Below are positions 44,651 to 53,492 of a stretch of 64,000 bases of DNA, piece after piece. The notes under the pieces are model-generated. The model did not search any database. It saw only the letters and a program-made list of their open reading frames with translations, and was not told the DNA's origin. The DNA is from Prolixibacteraceae bacterium (GTDB taxonomy: Bacteria > Bacteroidota > Bacteroidia > Bacteroidales > Prolixibacteraceae), in the NCBI GenBank assembly GCA_028683385.1, contig JAQUIJ010000021.1, positions 1-64,000 of the forward strand. Direction: 5' to 3'. The first letter of the stretch is position 1; each line of letters starts with the position of its first letter. The position numbers and the translations under genes are program-made.

Positions 44651-45439
44651 TCACAGTTTCTTTTTTGCTGCACGCTGGTTAATAATCAGCAGCAGTAAAA
44701 GAACGGCAATAAAAATTATGGCCGAAAGTGGCCGAAGTTCAGGAGTCAGTCCGCCCCGGCGGGCATCGGCATAAATATAGGTTGAAAGCGTTTCGAGCCC
44801 TTCATTCCCGATGGTAAACAATGTCACCACAAAGTCGTCAATCGAAAGGGTGAACGCCAGAATAAAACCACTGATCATTCCTGGTTTTAGTTCAGGAAGT
44901 AAAATTCGCCATACTGCCCGAAAAGGTGTGGCTCCCAAATCGAGAGCTGCTTCGTAAAGGTTCGGGTTCATGCGGCGCAAACGTGGCAAAACGCTCAGAA
45001 CCACGTATGGCGTGCAGAACGTGATGTGTGCCAGAATGACTGTGGTATATCCTTGCGAAATGCCCAAACTGACAAAGAGCAGGAACAACGAGATCGCTGT
45101 TATGATATCGGGATTCAAAATCGGAATGGTATTAACCATTTGCATAGCCTTTTGCGCGCGCGGCATCAGGTTGTAAATTCCAATGGCAGCCATTGTTCCC
45201 AATACCGTTGATGCTGCTGCGGCAATCAACCCGATAATGAGTGTATTCCACAATGCACTGGTGAGCGAGTGATGTATTCCTCCGTGAAAAATAGAAGAGT
45301 ACAGTTTCAGTGAGAATCCTGTCCAGTTGCCCAGAACTTTGGCTTCGGTAAACGAGAAAATAATGATAATCAGGATTGGTGCATAAAGCATCACCAGCAA
45401 AATGCCCAGGTACGAAGAGGAAAGTATTCGCTTAATCAT
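44651..45439 (-). CDS. potC: Spermidine/putrescine ABC transporter permease PotC
   Basis: Inner-membrane permease with six predicted helices. YEAALDLGATPFRAVWRILLPELKPG is the EAA loop that contacts the ATPase (written here only by its start YEAALDLGA and end LPELKPG). The start overlaps the potB stop by 4 bases (ATGA), typical of translational coupling. Length 262 is standard. Confidence 0.92.
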   Translation of the reverse strand: MIKRILSSSYLGILLVMLYAPILIIIIFSFTEAKVLGNWTGFSLKLYSSIFHGGIHHSLTSALWNTLIIGLIAAAASTVLGTMAAIGIYNLMPRAQKAMQMVNTIPILNPDIITAISLFLLFVSLGISQGYTTVILAHITFCTPYVVLSVLPRLRRMNPNLYEAALDLGATPFRAVWRILLPELKPGMISGFILAFTLSIDDFVVTLFTIGNEGLETLSTYIYADARRGGLTPELRPLSAIIFIAVLLLLLIINQRAAKKKL

Positions 45440-46236
45440 ATCAGGTTGCCCTCCTCTGCAGCTTTCGAACTTCCTTCACCGTTAAACAAAACGGTAATTC
45501 CGATAAAAAACAGCATGACCAGCGACAGCGCTGCTCCGTAATTCCACGTTCCGTTGTATATATTCTCCTGAAGGGTGGTTCCGAACAGTTTGATGTTGTT
45601 GATGGTAAGCAGTTCGGCAATGGCGAAAGTTGAAATAACCGGCATAAAAACCATGATAACTCCGCTGGTAATTCCGGGAATCGACAATGGAAAAATGGTT
45701 TTAATAAATACCTGTCGCGGATTGGCGCCAAGGTCTTGTGCCGCCTCAATCAAATTTTGATCGGTCTTTTGCAATATGTTGTAGATCGGGTAGATTATAA
45801 AAGGCAGGAAATTGTACACCATCCCAAAGATGAGGGCGCCTTCGCCCAGCGGAATCTTGAAAAAATCGAACAAAGCCACTGTTGCCAAAGTCCTGATCAG
45901 AAAATTAATCCACATCGGAAGGATAAAAAGAATGACCAGCAATTTAGCTTTTCGTGGCTCCATTTTGCTCAGGATATAAGCTGCCGGATAACCAATGAGA
46001 ATACAAATAACAGTAGTAATCAGCGCCACGACAACCGAATACAAGAAAGTTTGCATGGCTTCCGGGTGCACCCAAAACTTCTGAATGTTGGCAAATGTAA
46101 ATGCACCATCGGCATTGGTAAAGGCATAAAACACGATAAGCGCCAAGGGCATCAGCACAAAAAAAGCAAGAAAAAGCACATAAGGTATGGTCCAGTTCCT
46201 TCTTCGCCCCAAAAATGACAAAACTTTCCGTTGCAC
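45436..46236 (-). CDS. potB: Spermidine/putrescine ABC transporter permease PotB
   Basis: Second permease, with six helices and the EAA loop LIEAAQDLGANPRQVF followed by LPLSIPG-like closing. The reading frame has no early ATG; GTG at 46236 gives the expected PotB N terminus (QRKVLSFLGRRRNW before the first helix) and lies 12 bp after potA, so a GTG start is accepted. Confidence 0.9.
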   Translation of the reverse strand: MQRKVLSFLGRRRNWTIPYVLFLAFFVLMPLALIVFYAFTNADGAFTFANIQKFWVHPEAMQTFLYSVVVALITTVICILIGYPAAYILSKMEPRKAKLLVILFILPMWINFLIRTLATVALFDFFKIPLGEGALIFGMVYNFLPFIIYPIYNILQKTDQNLIEAAQDLGANPRQVFIKTIFPLSIPGITSGVIMVFMPVISTFAIAELLTINNIKLFGTTLQENIYNGTWNYGAALSLVMLFFIGITVLFNGEGSSKAAEEGNLI

Positions 46237-46248
46237 GATTCTGTGGTT

Positions 46249-47628
46249 TTAGATAGGTTCGATTTGAATGCTATTGGGCGAAATGCTTATCCCGACCTGG
46301 TCGCCATCGTCCCACACATCTTGTGTATCCAGAAAAATCTGTTCGTTGTTGCTGGTCGAAATGGTCAGGTGATAATGATTCCCTTTGTACAAAATGAAAC
46401 TCACCACACCGCTAAGCATACCATCTTCCTGGTTATCCTGAAGAATTACATTCCTGAACTCAACTTTCACATTCACTTCAGTGCCATTGGCTAAAGCGGT
46501 ATTTGCACATTCGAATGTAGTGCCAAGAAAGCGAACATGCGTTTTGTCGACGATCGTACCTTCGAACGTATTGCAATGCCTTTCTTTTTTCATCACCTGA
46601 ATATCGAACGGTTTTACGAGCATGCCCACTGTTTTGCCCACCTCGAAACAATGGTAATCCTGAATCAGAAATTCGTAACCTTCAGGTGTCGTAACCATCA
46701 TTTCGTAGTGTACTCCCTTGAAAATACTGGAAGTTACCTGTCCGGTAAATTGCGCGGCATCCGATAACTCGAAAATGTAAATATCCTCGGGCCGAACCAC
46801 CACATCAACCGGTTCGTTCGAGGCGAACCCTTTGTCAACGCATTCAAACCGATGACCGGCAAATTCGACCAGCTCGTCTTCAATCATTATTCCATTCAAA
46901 ATGTTGCTTTCGCCAATAAAATCGGCAACAAACGAGTTGGCCGGTTCGTTGTATATTTCAATCGGAGAGCCAATTTGCTGAATCTTTCCTTCGCTCATCA
47001 CTACAATGCGGTCACTCAGCGTTAGGGCTTCTTCCTGATCGTGAGTGACATACAGGAAGCTGATCCCCAATTTTTTGTGCATCGCTTTAATTTCCATCTG
47101 CATGTCTTTGCGCATTTTCAGGTCGAGCGCAGCCAGAGGTTCATCCAAAAGCAAAACCTCAGGTTTATTCACAATGGCGCGGGCAATGGCCACCCTTTGC
47201 TGTTGTCCTCCTGAAAGCGAATCCACATCGCGTTCCTCGTAGTCGGTCATGGTTACGATTTTCAGTACTTTCTTCACTTGCTTTTTGATTTCGTCTTTCG
47301 GAAGTTTTTTCAACTGAAGCCCAAAGGCAATGTTTTCGAAAACATTCAGGTGAGGGAAAAGCGCATACCGTTGAAAGACTGTATTAACCGGGCGAAGGTG
47401 AGGTGGAGTCTGGGTCATGTCTTGACCTCCGATGGTAATTTTCCCATTTTTTGCTTTCAGAAAGCCACCGATTAGTCGCATCAATGTTGTTTTGCCACAA
47501 CCCGATGGTCCCAAAATAGTAACGAATTCGCCTTTCCCGATGGAAAGATTTATGTCCTGAAGAACGGTTTTATCACCAAAAGTATGTGATAATTGTTCTA
47601 CAGTGATGATGTCAGTCTTTTGATGCAT
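46249..47628 (-). CDS. potA: Spermidine/putrescine ABC transporter ATPase with duplicated C-terminal domain
   Basis: ATP-binding subunit. Walker [10 protein letters not shown], signature [13 protein letters not shown] and Walker [12 protein letters not shown] lie in the first 230 residues. The remaining 230 residues are about twice the usual regulatory part: two TOBE-like halves are visible, one with [13 protein letters not shown] then GVHYEMMV, the other with [10 protein letters not shown] then KGNHYHLTI. The ATG at 47628 is used instead of a TTG two codons earlier. CAAAAATA at 47682-47689 (TATTTTTG on the minus strand) is a possible -7 promoter box. Confidence 0.92.
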   Translation of the reverse strand: MHQKTDIITVEQLSHTFGDKTVLQDINLSIGKGEFVTILGPSGCGKTTLMRLIGGFLKAKNGKITIGGQDMTQTPPHLRPVNTVFQRYALFPHLNVFENIAFGLQLKKLPKDEIKKQVKKVLKIVTMTDYEERDVDSLSGGQQQRVAIARAIVNKPEVLLLDEPLAALDLKMRKDMQMEIKAMHKKLGISFLYVTHDQEEALTLSDRIVVMSEGKIQQIGSPIEIYNEPANSFVADFIGESNILNGIMIEDELVEFAGHRFECVDKGFASNEPVDVVVRPEDIYIFELSDAAQFTGQVTSSIFKGVHYEMMVTTPEGYEFLIQDYHCFEVGKTVGMLVKPFDIQVMKKERHCNTFEGTIVDKTHVRFLGTTFECANTALANGTEVNVKVEFRNVILQDNQEDGMLSGVVSFILYKGNHYHLTISTSNNEQIFLDTQDVWDDGDQVGISISPNSIQIEPI

Positions 47629-47748
47629 TAGCAAATAAGATGGTCTTTTTTTTCTATTTTTTAATTACATATTGTCAAAATCAAAAATAAAAATTTATAT
47701 CACTAATGACGCAGTAATAACTAATTGTTTTCAGTCAAAAGTGAACAG

Positions 47749-48489
47749 TTATTTTTTGATTTTTAATCCTGAAATCAAATCTTTTTTTGTTCCCATCAGT
47801 ATCGAAGGTTTTAATTCAGGATTCATCCATTTGATTAACTGTTCCATGTCTTTCTGAAGGATTACCACACAGCCTGAAGATGAATTGATTTCCTGTCCTT
47901 CACTCAGATGAAGGAAAATCGCGCTGCCATTGCCTTTTACAACCGGATGCGTATTGTATTCAATCACCATGCAATACCGGTAATCATTTCCGTTCAGCAG
48001 AAGTTTTTCGTACGATTTAGCGTTTGTCGTTCCCCTGATGTACCGATTGTAGTCAGGCGAATTGGGGTCGTCAATCCATTTATCTTCCGGAGTGGATTGT
48101 ATGAATGGCATTTTTGTATCAACCTCTTTTTCGTAGCAAAACATTTTACCCAAACGGAAAAAACCGGTTGGCGATTGATTGTCGCCTTCTCGTTTTGCAT
48201 TGGGTGCTGCAAAGCCTTTGCGCCCGATACCTGCCTGCATTGGAGCCGAAGCGACATGCCATTGGCTGCCTTTTTTCTCCATTGCTACCAATGTCGCCAA
48301 ATTACGCTCAGCCGTTTCATTAAAAACAACGAGAAGCTGATTGATGCTGTCCAAAAGAGCTGCGTTCTGTTTTACGATACGAAATGCTTTCTTTTCCTGA
48401 GTTTCGGGATCTATTCCGCTTGCCGAAACATTGAATATGCAAACGACAAAACTTTGAAAAAGGAAGAAGTATATAATTGATTTGATCAT
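47749..48489 (-). CDS. L,D-transpeptidase-fold (YkuD) protein
   Basis: Exported 246-residue protein (signal peptide 1-23) with a YkuD-like catalytic domain. HLSEGQEINSSSGCVVI contains the His and Cys expected for an L,D-transpeptidase or carboxypeptidase acting on peptidoglycan; GFFRLGKMFCYEKEV and SPTG precede it as in related proteins. The S-S-S-G-C-V spacing is that of the family. It is separated from potA by 120 bp and is likely an independent gene. Enzymatic direction (cross-linking versus trimming) is uncertain. Confidence 0.8.
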   Translation of the reverse strand: MIKSIIYFFLFQSFVVCIFNVSASGIDPETQEKKAFRIVKQNAALLDSINQLLVVFNETAERNLATLVAMEKKGSQWHVASAPMQAGIGRKGFAAPNAKREGDNQSPTGFFRLGKMFCYEKEVDTKMPFIQSTPEDKWIDDPNSPDYNRYIRGTTNAKSYEKLLLNGNDYRYCMVIEYNTHPVVKGNGSAIFLHLSEGQEINSSSGCVVILQKDMEQLIKWMNPELKPSILMGTKKDLISGLKIKK

Positions 48490-48656
48490 GTCGTTGTATA
48501 ATTGTTTTTCTTACCGATCAAATATATGTATTTCGTTGGCTATCAAAATCTATTTCATAAAACATTTAAATTTTTGATAATGATTGTTCCAGAGCTAACA
48601 GGCTATCAGAATTTATAGACTGTTTAAATTTAATCTGATTTATTCCAGAAGCAATT

Positions 48657-48853
48657 CAACCCTTTCAGGGTTGTCATATTATTAGTCTCATTTTCCGTGG
48701 GTTAACACCCGCGGTTATTCAAATTAAATCCCTGCCCGCGGCCGGCAGGCAGGGATTTCCATAGAACAAAAGTCCGTAGGACTTGAATCAGAATAACCTC
48801 CGGTGAAACCGGAGGCAAATGAATAGAATAAAATGGAACCCCGAAGTGGGTTC
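48657..48853. repeat. String of six different hairpins upstream of galM
   Basis: Six compact palindromes occur in 197 bases, with stems of 6 to 11 pairs and mostly short loops: 48657-48673, 48695-48714, 48726-48758, 48770-48784, 48797-48815 and 48836-48853. Their stems are unrelated in sequence. The GC-rich third one holds CCTGCC and GGCAGG runs. No ORF spans the region. The whole gap 48490-49028 (539 bp) holds nothing else except a promoter candidate near 48964. Confidence 0.8.
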
Positions 48854-48963
48854 AATATAGTTTTAATTGAAATTTAACCAGTTTCTTAATGGTTTGTACT
48901 TTTCGCATGTTTCACAAATTCTGAATGGTGTTACTTTTTACCCGCGTCGCGAAGCATTTTTAC

Positions 48964-48993
48964 TTTGATGTGTCGCATAAACACTTATCTTTA
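48964..48993 (+). promoter_or_regulatory. Candidate promoter of galM
   Basis: TTTG (48964-48967) and TATCTTTA (48986-48993), 18 bases apart, nearly fit the consensus; the final G is A and the spacing is one short. It lies 35 bases before the ATG. Confidence 0.4.
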
Positions 48994-49028
48994 CCTTTCT
49001 AAATCTATTAATCACAAATCACAACTGT

Positions 49029-50174
49029 ATGAAGAAATTAATCGGTTCATTGGTTATTGCCGGAATGATTGTTTCGTGTTCGGCTCCCAAAAAAGAGTTT
49101 ACTCCTATTTATTCGAAGGCTGATTTTGAAAAGGAAGTAAATGGCAAAAAGACCACTTTATTTACGTTGAAAAATGAAGGCGGAATTATCGTAACCCTTA
49201 CTAATTACGGTGCAAAAATTGTTTCAGTATTTACTCCCGATAAGAATGGGGCAATGGAAGACGTTGTGCTGGGATATAAATCCATTGACGGATATGTTGC
49301 CGGAGATGCCGGACAGGGTGCTGTTGTTGGCCCATATGCCAACCGTATTGCAAACGGTCAGTTCGAAATCGATGGTCAGGTTTATCAGTTACCGGTAAAC
49401 AACCACAAAGCCTGTTTACATTCAGGTCCTGAAAGTTTTTATCGTCAGGTGTACGATGCCAAAGAAATTCAAACCGCTGATGGTCCTGCTGTTGAAATGA
49501 CCTTGCAGAGCCCGGATGGACAGTGGGGTTTTCCTGGAAATAAAAATGTAAAAGTGACTTACACTTTGACCAAAGACAATGGTTTGAAGATTGATTACGA
49601 AGCTACTACTGATAAATCTTGTTTTTTCAATTTAACCAACCACGTTTATTTTAACCTGAAAGGTGAAGGAATGGGCGATATTCTGGATCACGTATTGGTT
49701 GTTGATGCTAACTCATCGACTGCTGTTGGCGATTCTACTTTAATCCCAACAGGCGAAATTGTTGATATTCGCGGAACGGCCATGGATTTCACGACTCCTC
49801 ATACTGTGGGCGAACGCATCAACGATCCGATGCCTCAATTGAAAATGGGTGGAGGTTACGACCATAACTACATCCTCAATAAAGATCAGGATGGCCACGA
49901 AATGACTTTCTGTGCCAGTATTCTGGAACCAGTTTCTGGCCGCTTTTTAGAATGTTTCACTACCGAACCAGCCGTTCAGCTTTATACCGGGAATTTTTTG
50001 ACTGGAAATATCATCGGAAAACGTGGAAATGCTTACAATTATCGCAATGGCATGTGTTTGGAAACTCAGCATTATCCAGATTCCCCACATCACGCCAATT
50101 TCCCGAATACCCTGCTGAAGCCGGGTGAAACCTTAAAATCGACCACGATTTACAAGTTTTCGGTAAAGAAATAA
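49029..50174 (+). CDS. galM: Aldose 1-epimerase, lipoprotein
   Basis: Mutarotase interconverting alpha and beta anomers of galactose, glucose and related sugars. Catalytic His205 lies in NLTNHVYFNL, and Glu345 in GMCLETQHYPDSPHH. GPYANRIANGQF and DHNYIL are further family motifs. The N terminus is a lipoprotein signal with Cys17 (MIVSC), so the enzyme is anchored in the envelope and should work on sugars released outside the cytoplasm. Length 381 is normal for the secreted Bacteroidota form. A terminator follows at 50271. Confidence 0.93.
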   Translation: MKKLIGSLVIAGMIVSCSAPKKEFTPIYSKADFEKEVNGKKTTLFTLKNEGGIIVTLTNYGAKIVSVFTPDKNGAMEDVVLGYKSIDGYVAGDAGQGAVVGPYANRIANGQFEIDGQVYQLPVNNHKACLHSGPESFYRQVYDAKEIQTADGPAVEMTLQSPDGQWGFPGNKNVKVTYTLTKDNGLKIDYEATTDKSCFFNLTNHVYFNLKGEGMGDILDHVLVVDANSSTAVGDSTLIPTGEIVDIRGTAMDFTTPHTVGERINDPMPQLKMGGGYDHNYILNKDQDGHEMTFCASILEPVSGRFLECFTTEPAVQLYTGNFLTGNIIGKRGNAYNYRNGMCLETQHYPDSPHHANFPNTLLKPGETLKSTTIYKFSVKK

Positions 50175-50270
50175 ATGACGAAAAAAATCAGGAAAAAGGG
50201 TCATTAGTCATTAGAAAAAACGGTTTTCCTCTTTCCTGATGACTATTGACTTTTTTCTGGTCATTAAAGG

Positions 50271-50310
50271 AGAATCCCGGTTGTGAAGAGCAGCCGGGAT
50301 TCTTTGTTTT
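50271..50310 (+). terminator. Terminator after galM
   Basis: Arms AGAATCCCGG (50271-50280) and CCGGGATTCT (50294-50303) are followed by TTGTTTT. The preceding 95 bases contain degenerate GTCATTAG-type repeat. The rest of the 313-bp gap up to 50487 shows no further feature. Confidence 0.8.
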
Positions 50311-50487
50311 AAACCTTTGGGTTGGAGCTTAGTCTATGGTTTTGAAAAACGATTCAGTTTATACGGTATTTTTATCTTTTATTTTAGCACTTTCCGGAAT
50401 AAAATGATTCATTTATTTAAATTTAGGTTTTTAAAACATCTGATTCGTTTTTGTTGTTTCTCCTGAAAATAATTAAAAACTCAAACT

Positions 50488-51156
50488 ATGGCTCACAATG
50501 ACATTTCCTCCAATTCTGAAACTTCCATTTTTATTCAATCGCATTCAGCGGCATTAAGAATCTGGCATTGGTTAACCTTTTTATTTATAATGGGTTCAAT
50601 TGTCACCGTGCTGTTTAATTCAACTTTGCTGTCGCCCCGCGATAATGTCAAATTGGTTCAGGAACAACTTTCAAAGAAAGGAGCCACAGTTACGGAAGAG
50701 CAAGCTTTTGCTGTTTCGCACGAGTACGAAGATAAAATGTGGGATGTACATAAACTGTTTGGTTATGGATTGGCTTTTTTGTTTCTGGCTCGAATTGTAA
50801 TTGAATTTACGCAACCTGAAGAAGAAAAAATTAGCCACAAACTGCGAAAAGTGTCCGCAATGATCAAACAAAATGATAAAAATGTGGCCGAATACAAGCA
50901 TTACTATATGGTGCGACGTAGCTATATGGCTTTTTTCCTATTGCTTTTCTGTATGGTGCTCACCGGGTTGGGCATGGCTTTTGGCCGTGATTTGGGTTTC
51001 CCCCGTGAAGTGTTTCGTAGCTTGAAAAACATTCATGCCTTCATTCAATATTTCATGTATGCGTTTATTGTCATTCATTTAGCGGGTGTTATTATTGCCG
51101 AAAATGGTAAAATAAAAGGTATTGTTTCAGGAATGATTAATGGGAATCGTTCCTGA
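50488..51156 (+). CDS. Cytochrome b561-type membrane protein
   Basis: Di-heme cytochrome b of the b/b6 or Ni-hydrogenase cytochrome subunit type. Four membrane helices are predicted near 24-44, 86-106, 144-166 and 182-204. His27 (IWHWLTF), His88 (DVHKLFG), His183 (NIHAFIQ) and His197 (VIHLAG) are well placed as axial heme ligands. A soluble loop of about 40 residues between helices 1 and 2 is rich in charged residues. No dehydrogenase partner is adjacent, so the electron donor is unknown; a role moving electrons between quinones and a periplasmic protein is inference. Confidence 0.8.
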   Translation: MAHNDISSNSETSIFIQSHSAALRIWHWLTFLFIMGSIVTVLFNSTLLSPRDNVKLVQEQLSKKGATVTEEQAFAVSHEYEDKMWDVHKLFGYGLAFLFLARIVIEFTQPEEEKISHKLRKVSAMIKQNDKNVAEYKHYYMVRRSYMAFFLLLFCMVLTGLGMAFGRDLGFPREVFRSLKNIHAFIQYFMYAFIVIHLAGVIIAENGKIKGIVSGMINGNRS

Positions 51157-51210
51157 TAAACGTTAAAACCGGGCGTTCCAAATCATAACTCATTGTTTAA
51201 AAATCGCTTC

Positions 51211-52128
51211 ATGCAAAATAGGACTTCATTTCTGTTATTTGGTATTTTCCTTTCCATATCAGTTTCCGCGCAGAGACTGAATACGGATGATATTCAGCAG
51301 AAATGGCTGGATGTTCCTTACGCAAAAGCATCCAGAGCCCAAAAGTTGGACATCTATTTGCCGAATGATGGAAACGGACCTTTCCCGGTCATCGTTTCGA
51401 TACACGGTGGTGCCTTTAAGGGAGGTGATAAAGCAGACAATCAGCTAATTCCCATGTTGGAAGGCTTGAAGAGAGGATATGCTGTTGTTTCAGTAAACTA
51501 CCGGTTAAGTCCCGAAGCTATTTTCCCGGCCCAGATTTATGATGTTAAAGCTGCTGTTCGTTGGATTAAGGCAAATGCCAGGCATTACAAACTAAATCAG
51601 GATAAAATTGCAGCATGGGGTGGTTCTGCAGGTGGTCATCTTTCTGCTTTGCTTGGAACTTCGGGCGGCGTTTTGGATTTGGAAGACTTAACAATGGGAA
51701 ATCCGGGAAAAACAAGCCGCATTCAGGCGGTTGTCGATTGGTTTGGCCCGACTGATTTTCTGAAAATGGATGAACAACTGAAGGAAAGTAAGGTGAAGAA
51801 CCCTCAGGTACATTCAATTCCTGATTCGCCCGAATCTGAATTAATTGGGAAAAATCTGGTGGATGCTCCGGATCTTGTTCGAAAAGTCAATCCCGAAACC
51901 TATATTACTGTTTATGATCCCCCGTTTTTTATTCAACATGGCAAACTCGATCATTTGGTTCCCTATCAGCAATCTGCAAATCTGGCGTCAAAGCTCGAAG
52001 CTGTTATTGGGGAAGAGAAAGTTACTTTCGAATTGCTTGAAAATGATGATCATGGTGGCCCCGGTTTTACTACCGGGGAAAACATTAACAAGGTGTTTGC
52101 ATTTCTGGATAAATACTTAAAACATTAA
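51211..52128 (+). CDS. Secreted alpha/beta hydrolase (BD-FAE-like esterase)
   Basis: Exported serine esterase (signal peptide 1-20). IHGGAFKGG (64-72) is the oxyanion-hole motif; WGGSAGGHLSAL holds nucleophile Ser139; QHGKLDHLVPY and NDDHGGPGF supply the Asp and His of the triad. The family includes esterases that remove acetyl or feruloyl groups from hemicellulose, which would suit this genome. The ATG at 51211 is preferred over an upstream TTG. It is 54 bp behind the cytochrome gene. Confidence 0.85.
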   Translation: MQNRTSFLLFGIFLSISVSAQRLNTDDIQQKWLDVPYAKASRAQKLDIYLPNDGNGPFPVIVSIHGGAFKGGDKADNQLIPMLEGLKRGYAVVSVNYRLSPEAIFPAQIYDVKAAVRWIKANARHYKLNQDKIAAWGGSAGGHLSALLGTSGGVLDLEDLTMGNPGKTSRIQAVVDWFGPTDFLKMDEQLKESKVKNPQVHSIPDSPESELIGKNLVDAPDLVRKVNPETYITVYDPPFFIQHGKLDHLVPYQQSANLASKLEAVIGEEKVTFELLENDDHGGPGFTTGENINKVFAFLDKYLKH

Positions 52129-52249
52129 GATGCTGTTTAAACTTATTCCGTAGAGAAAATCGGTTGGTAGAAACATGAAACCCAATCATAAGGATTGTTC
52201 CGTATAGGTAATTCAGTTTAGTAAAGCTTAAAGCGCCCTCCATTATTTC

Positions 52250-52393
52250 GGTGCGTTGCACCTCACCGACAGACACATAAATTTTTCTACAAATATCATG
52301 GTGCTCCGCACCTTTTCGATCAATTAAAAGCAGCAGTGCTGCGAAATAGTTGTAGAAATTGAATAATCAGGACTTTTATAGGTGCAGTGCACC
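52250..52393. repeat. Mini-hairpin array with 5-bp stems and 3-base loops
   Basis: Four tiny palindromes of the same design lie in this gap: GGTGC-GTT-GCACC (52251-52263), GGTGC-TCC-GCACC (52300-52312), GCAGC-AGT-GCTGC (52330-52342) and GGTGC-AGT-GCACC (52381-52393). The middle two are enclosed by inverted AATTTTTCTACAA (52280-52292) and TTGTAGAAATT (52350-52360). No ORF is present in 52129-52426 apart from shadows. Confidence 0.75.
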
Positions 52394-52426
52394 GAAATAT
52401 AACTTGTGAATCGCGAATTAAAAATT

Positions 52427-52819
52427 TCAGGAAATAATTAAAACAAGTTTGGGAAAGAATATAATCAATCCGCAAATTAAGGCTGCTATAGCGCAAACCA
52501 AAACAGCGCCAGCCGAAATATCTTTGGCAATCCGGGCGGTTTCGTGATACTCCGGGAATAAATGATCGACGAGTTTTTCGATTACTGTATTGAAAGCTTC
52601 GGCGGCCCAAACAAGCGCAATAGCAATTGAAATAATGCACCATTCGGCATTCGTTATCCGAAGGATGAACCCGCCCAATACTGCAAAGATTGTAGCAATT
52701 AAATGAATCCGGGCATTGGGTTCCGATTTAACTAACTCGTATAAGCCGGTAAATGCAAAACCAAAACTTTTTATGCGTTTTTTGAATCCGGTTTTCTCGT
52801 TATTCATGTTTCCTTGCAT
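52427..52819 (-). CDS. dgkA: Diacylglycerol/undecaprenol kinase
   Basis: Small membrane kinase of the DgkA family, here 130 residues with three predicted helices. EAFNTVIEKLVDHLFPEYH holds the catalytic Glu and metal-binding residues, and ARIAKDISAGAVLVCA follows as usual. Many such enzymes outside proteobacteria phosphorylate undecaprenol. It overlaps the PAP2 phosphatase gene by 8 or 20 bp depending on which of two ATG codons is used, and the pair could act on the same lipid carrier in opposite directions. Confidence 0.88.
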   Translation of the reverse strand: MQGNMNNEKTGFKKRIKSFGFAFTGLYELVKSEPNARIHLIATIFAVLGGFILRITNAEWCIISIAIALVWAAEAFNTVIEKLVDHLFPEYHETARIAKDISAGAVLVCAIAALICGLIIFFPKLVLIIS

Positions 52820-53405
52820 ACGATTTATTGATCCATTTATTCAATTTATAGGTGAGGTAAGCGCTGCCGGCTCCTGTAATCATTCCACCCAAAACATCGC
52901 CCGGATAATGCACACCAAGTTGCATTCGAGAGTAACCAACAGTTCCGGCCCACATATAAGATGGAACTATGACATACCATTTCGGGAAGGCTAAACTTAA
53001 CGATGTTGCTGTTGCAAAAGCACTTGAAGTATGGCCGGAAGGAAAGGAAGGACTATCTTCATTAACTTTATTTCTGATGTCGGGATAAGTTAAAAATGGG
53101 CGGTCGCGGTTGATGGTGTATTTTAACGTATAGGTTGCCCCAAGGTTAATGGCATTGGCAACAACGATTTGACAAGCACTGTTAATCCATTTTTCGTCAT
53201 GCTTAATAAGACCAACAATTCCAACGGTAATTGGGATTCCTACGACCATATAGTTATTCGAATTGGAGACGAACTTCATGAACGGATCACTTTTTAAATC
53301 GTGCGGAGAATAAACAGATCGCAGGATTCTGATGTCGATATTCTGTGCAAATACCGAGGTTGAAATAAGTAAAAGTAATAAGGTCAGAATTCTGTTTCTC
53401 ATCAT
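52800..53405 (-). CDS. PAP2-family lipid phosphatase
   Basis: Membrane phosphatase of the PAP2 type (201 residues, signal or first helix at 1-20). The three motifs are KYTINRDRPF, PSGHTSSAFATA and SRMQLGVHYPGDVLGG, the last with the catalytic histidine. It may dephosphorylate undecaprenyl pyrophosphate or a phospholipid. It overlaps dgkA, which indicates joint translation, and lies 87 bp after modC. Confidence 0.88.
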   Translation of the reverse strand: MMRNRILTLLLLLISTSVFAQNIDIRILRSVYSPHDLKSDPFMKFVSNSNNYMVVGIPITVGIVGLIKHDEKWINSACQIVVANAINLGATYTLKYTINRDRPFLTYPDIRNKVNEDSPSFPSGHTSSAFATATSLSLAFPKWYVIVPSYMWAGTVGYSRMQLGVHYPGDVLGGMITGAGSAYLTYKLNKWINKSYARKHE

Positions 53406-53492
53406 CAGTAATTTTAATAGCGGACTTTGCCAGTAAATTATGCCAAAATTAGCATAATTTTTAATTGCTATTGAAGTCCAAAATTACAAGAT

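Noticed and set aside
47908-48480. 190-codon plus-strand frame opposite the YkuD-fold gene
   Set aside because: The minus-strand protein has a signal peptide and the catalytic His/Cys motif; the plus-strand frame has neither.
48657-48853. Possible CRISPR array
   Set aside because: The palindromes differ from one another, spacing is irregular and no cas genes are nearby.
52250-52393. Possible tRNA or small structured RNA gene
   Set aside because: The hairpins do not form a cloverleaf and no TTCGA-type T-loop is present.
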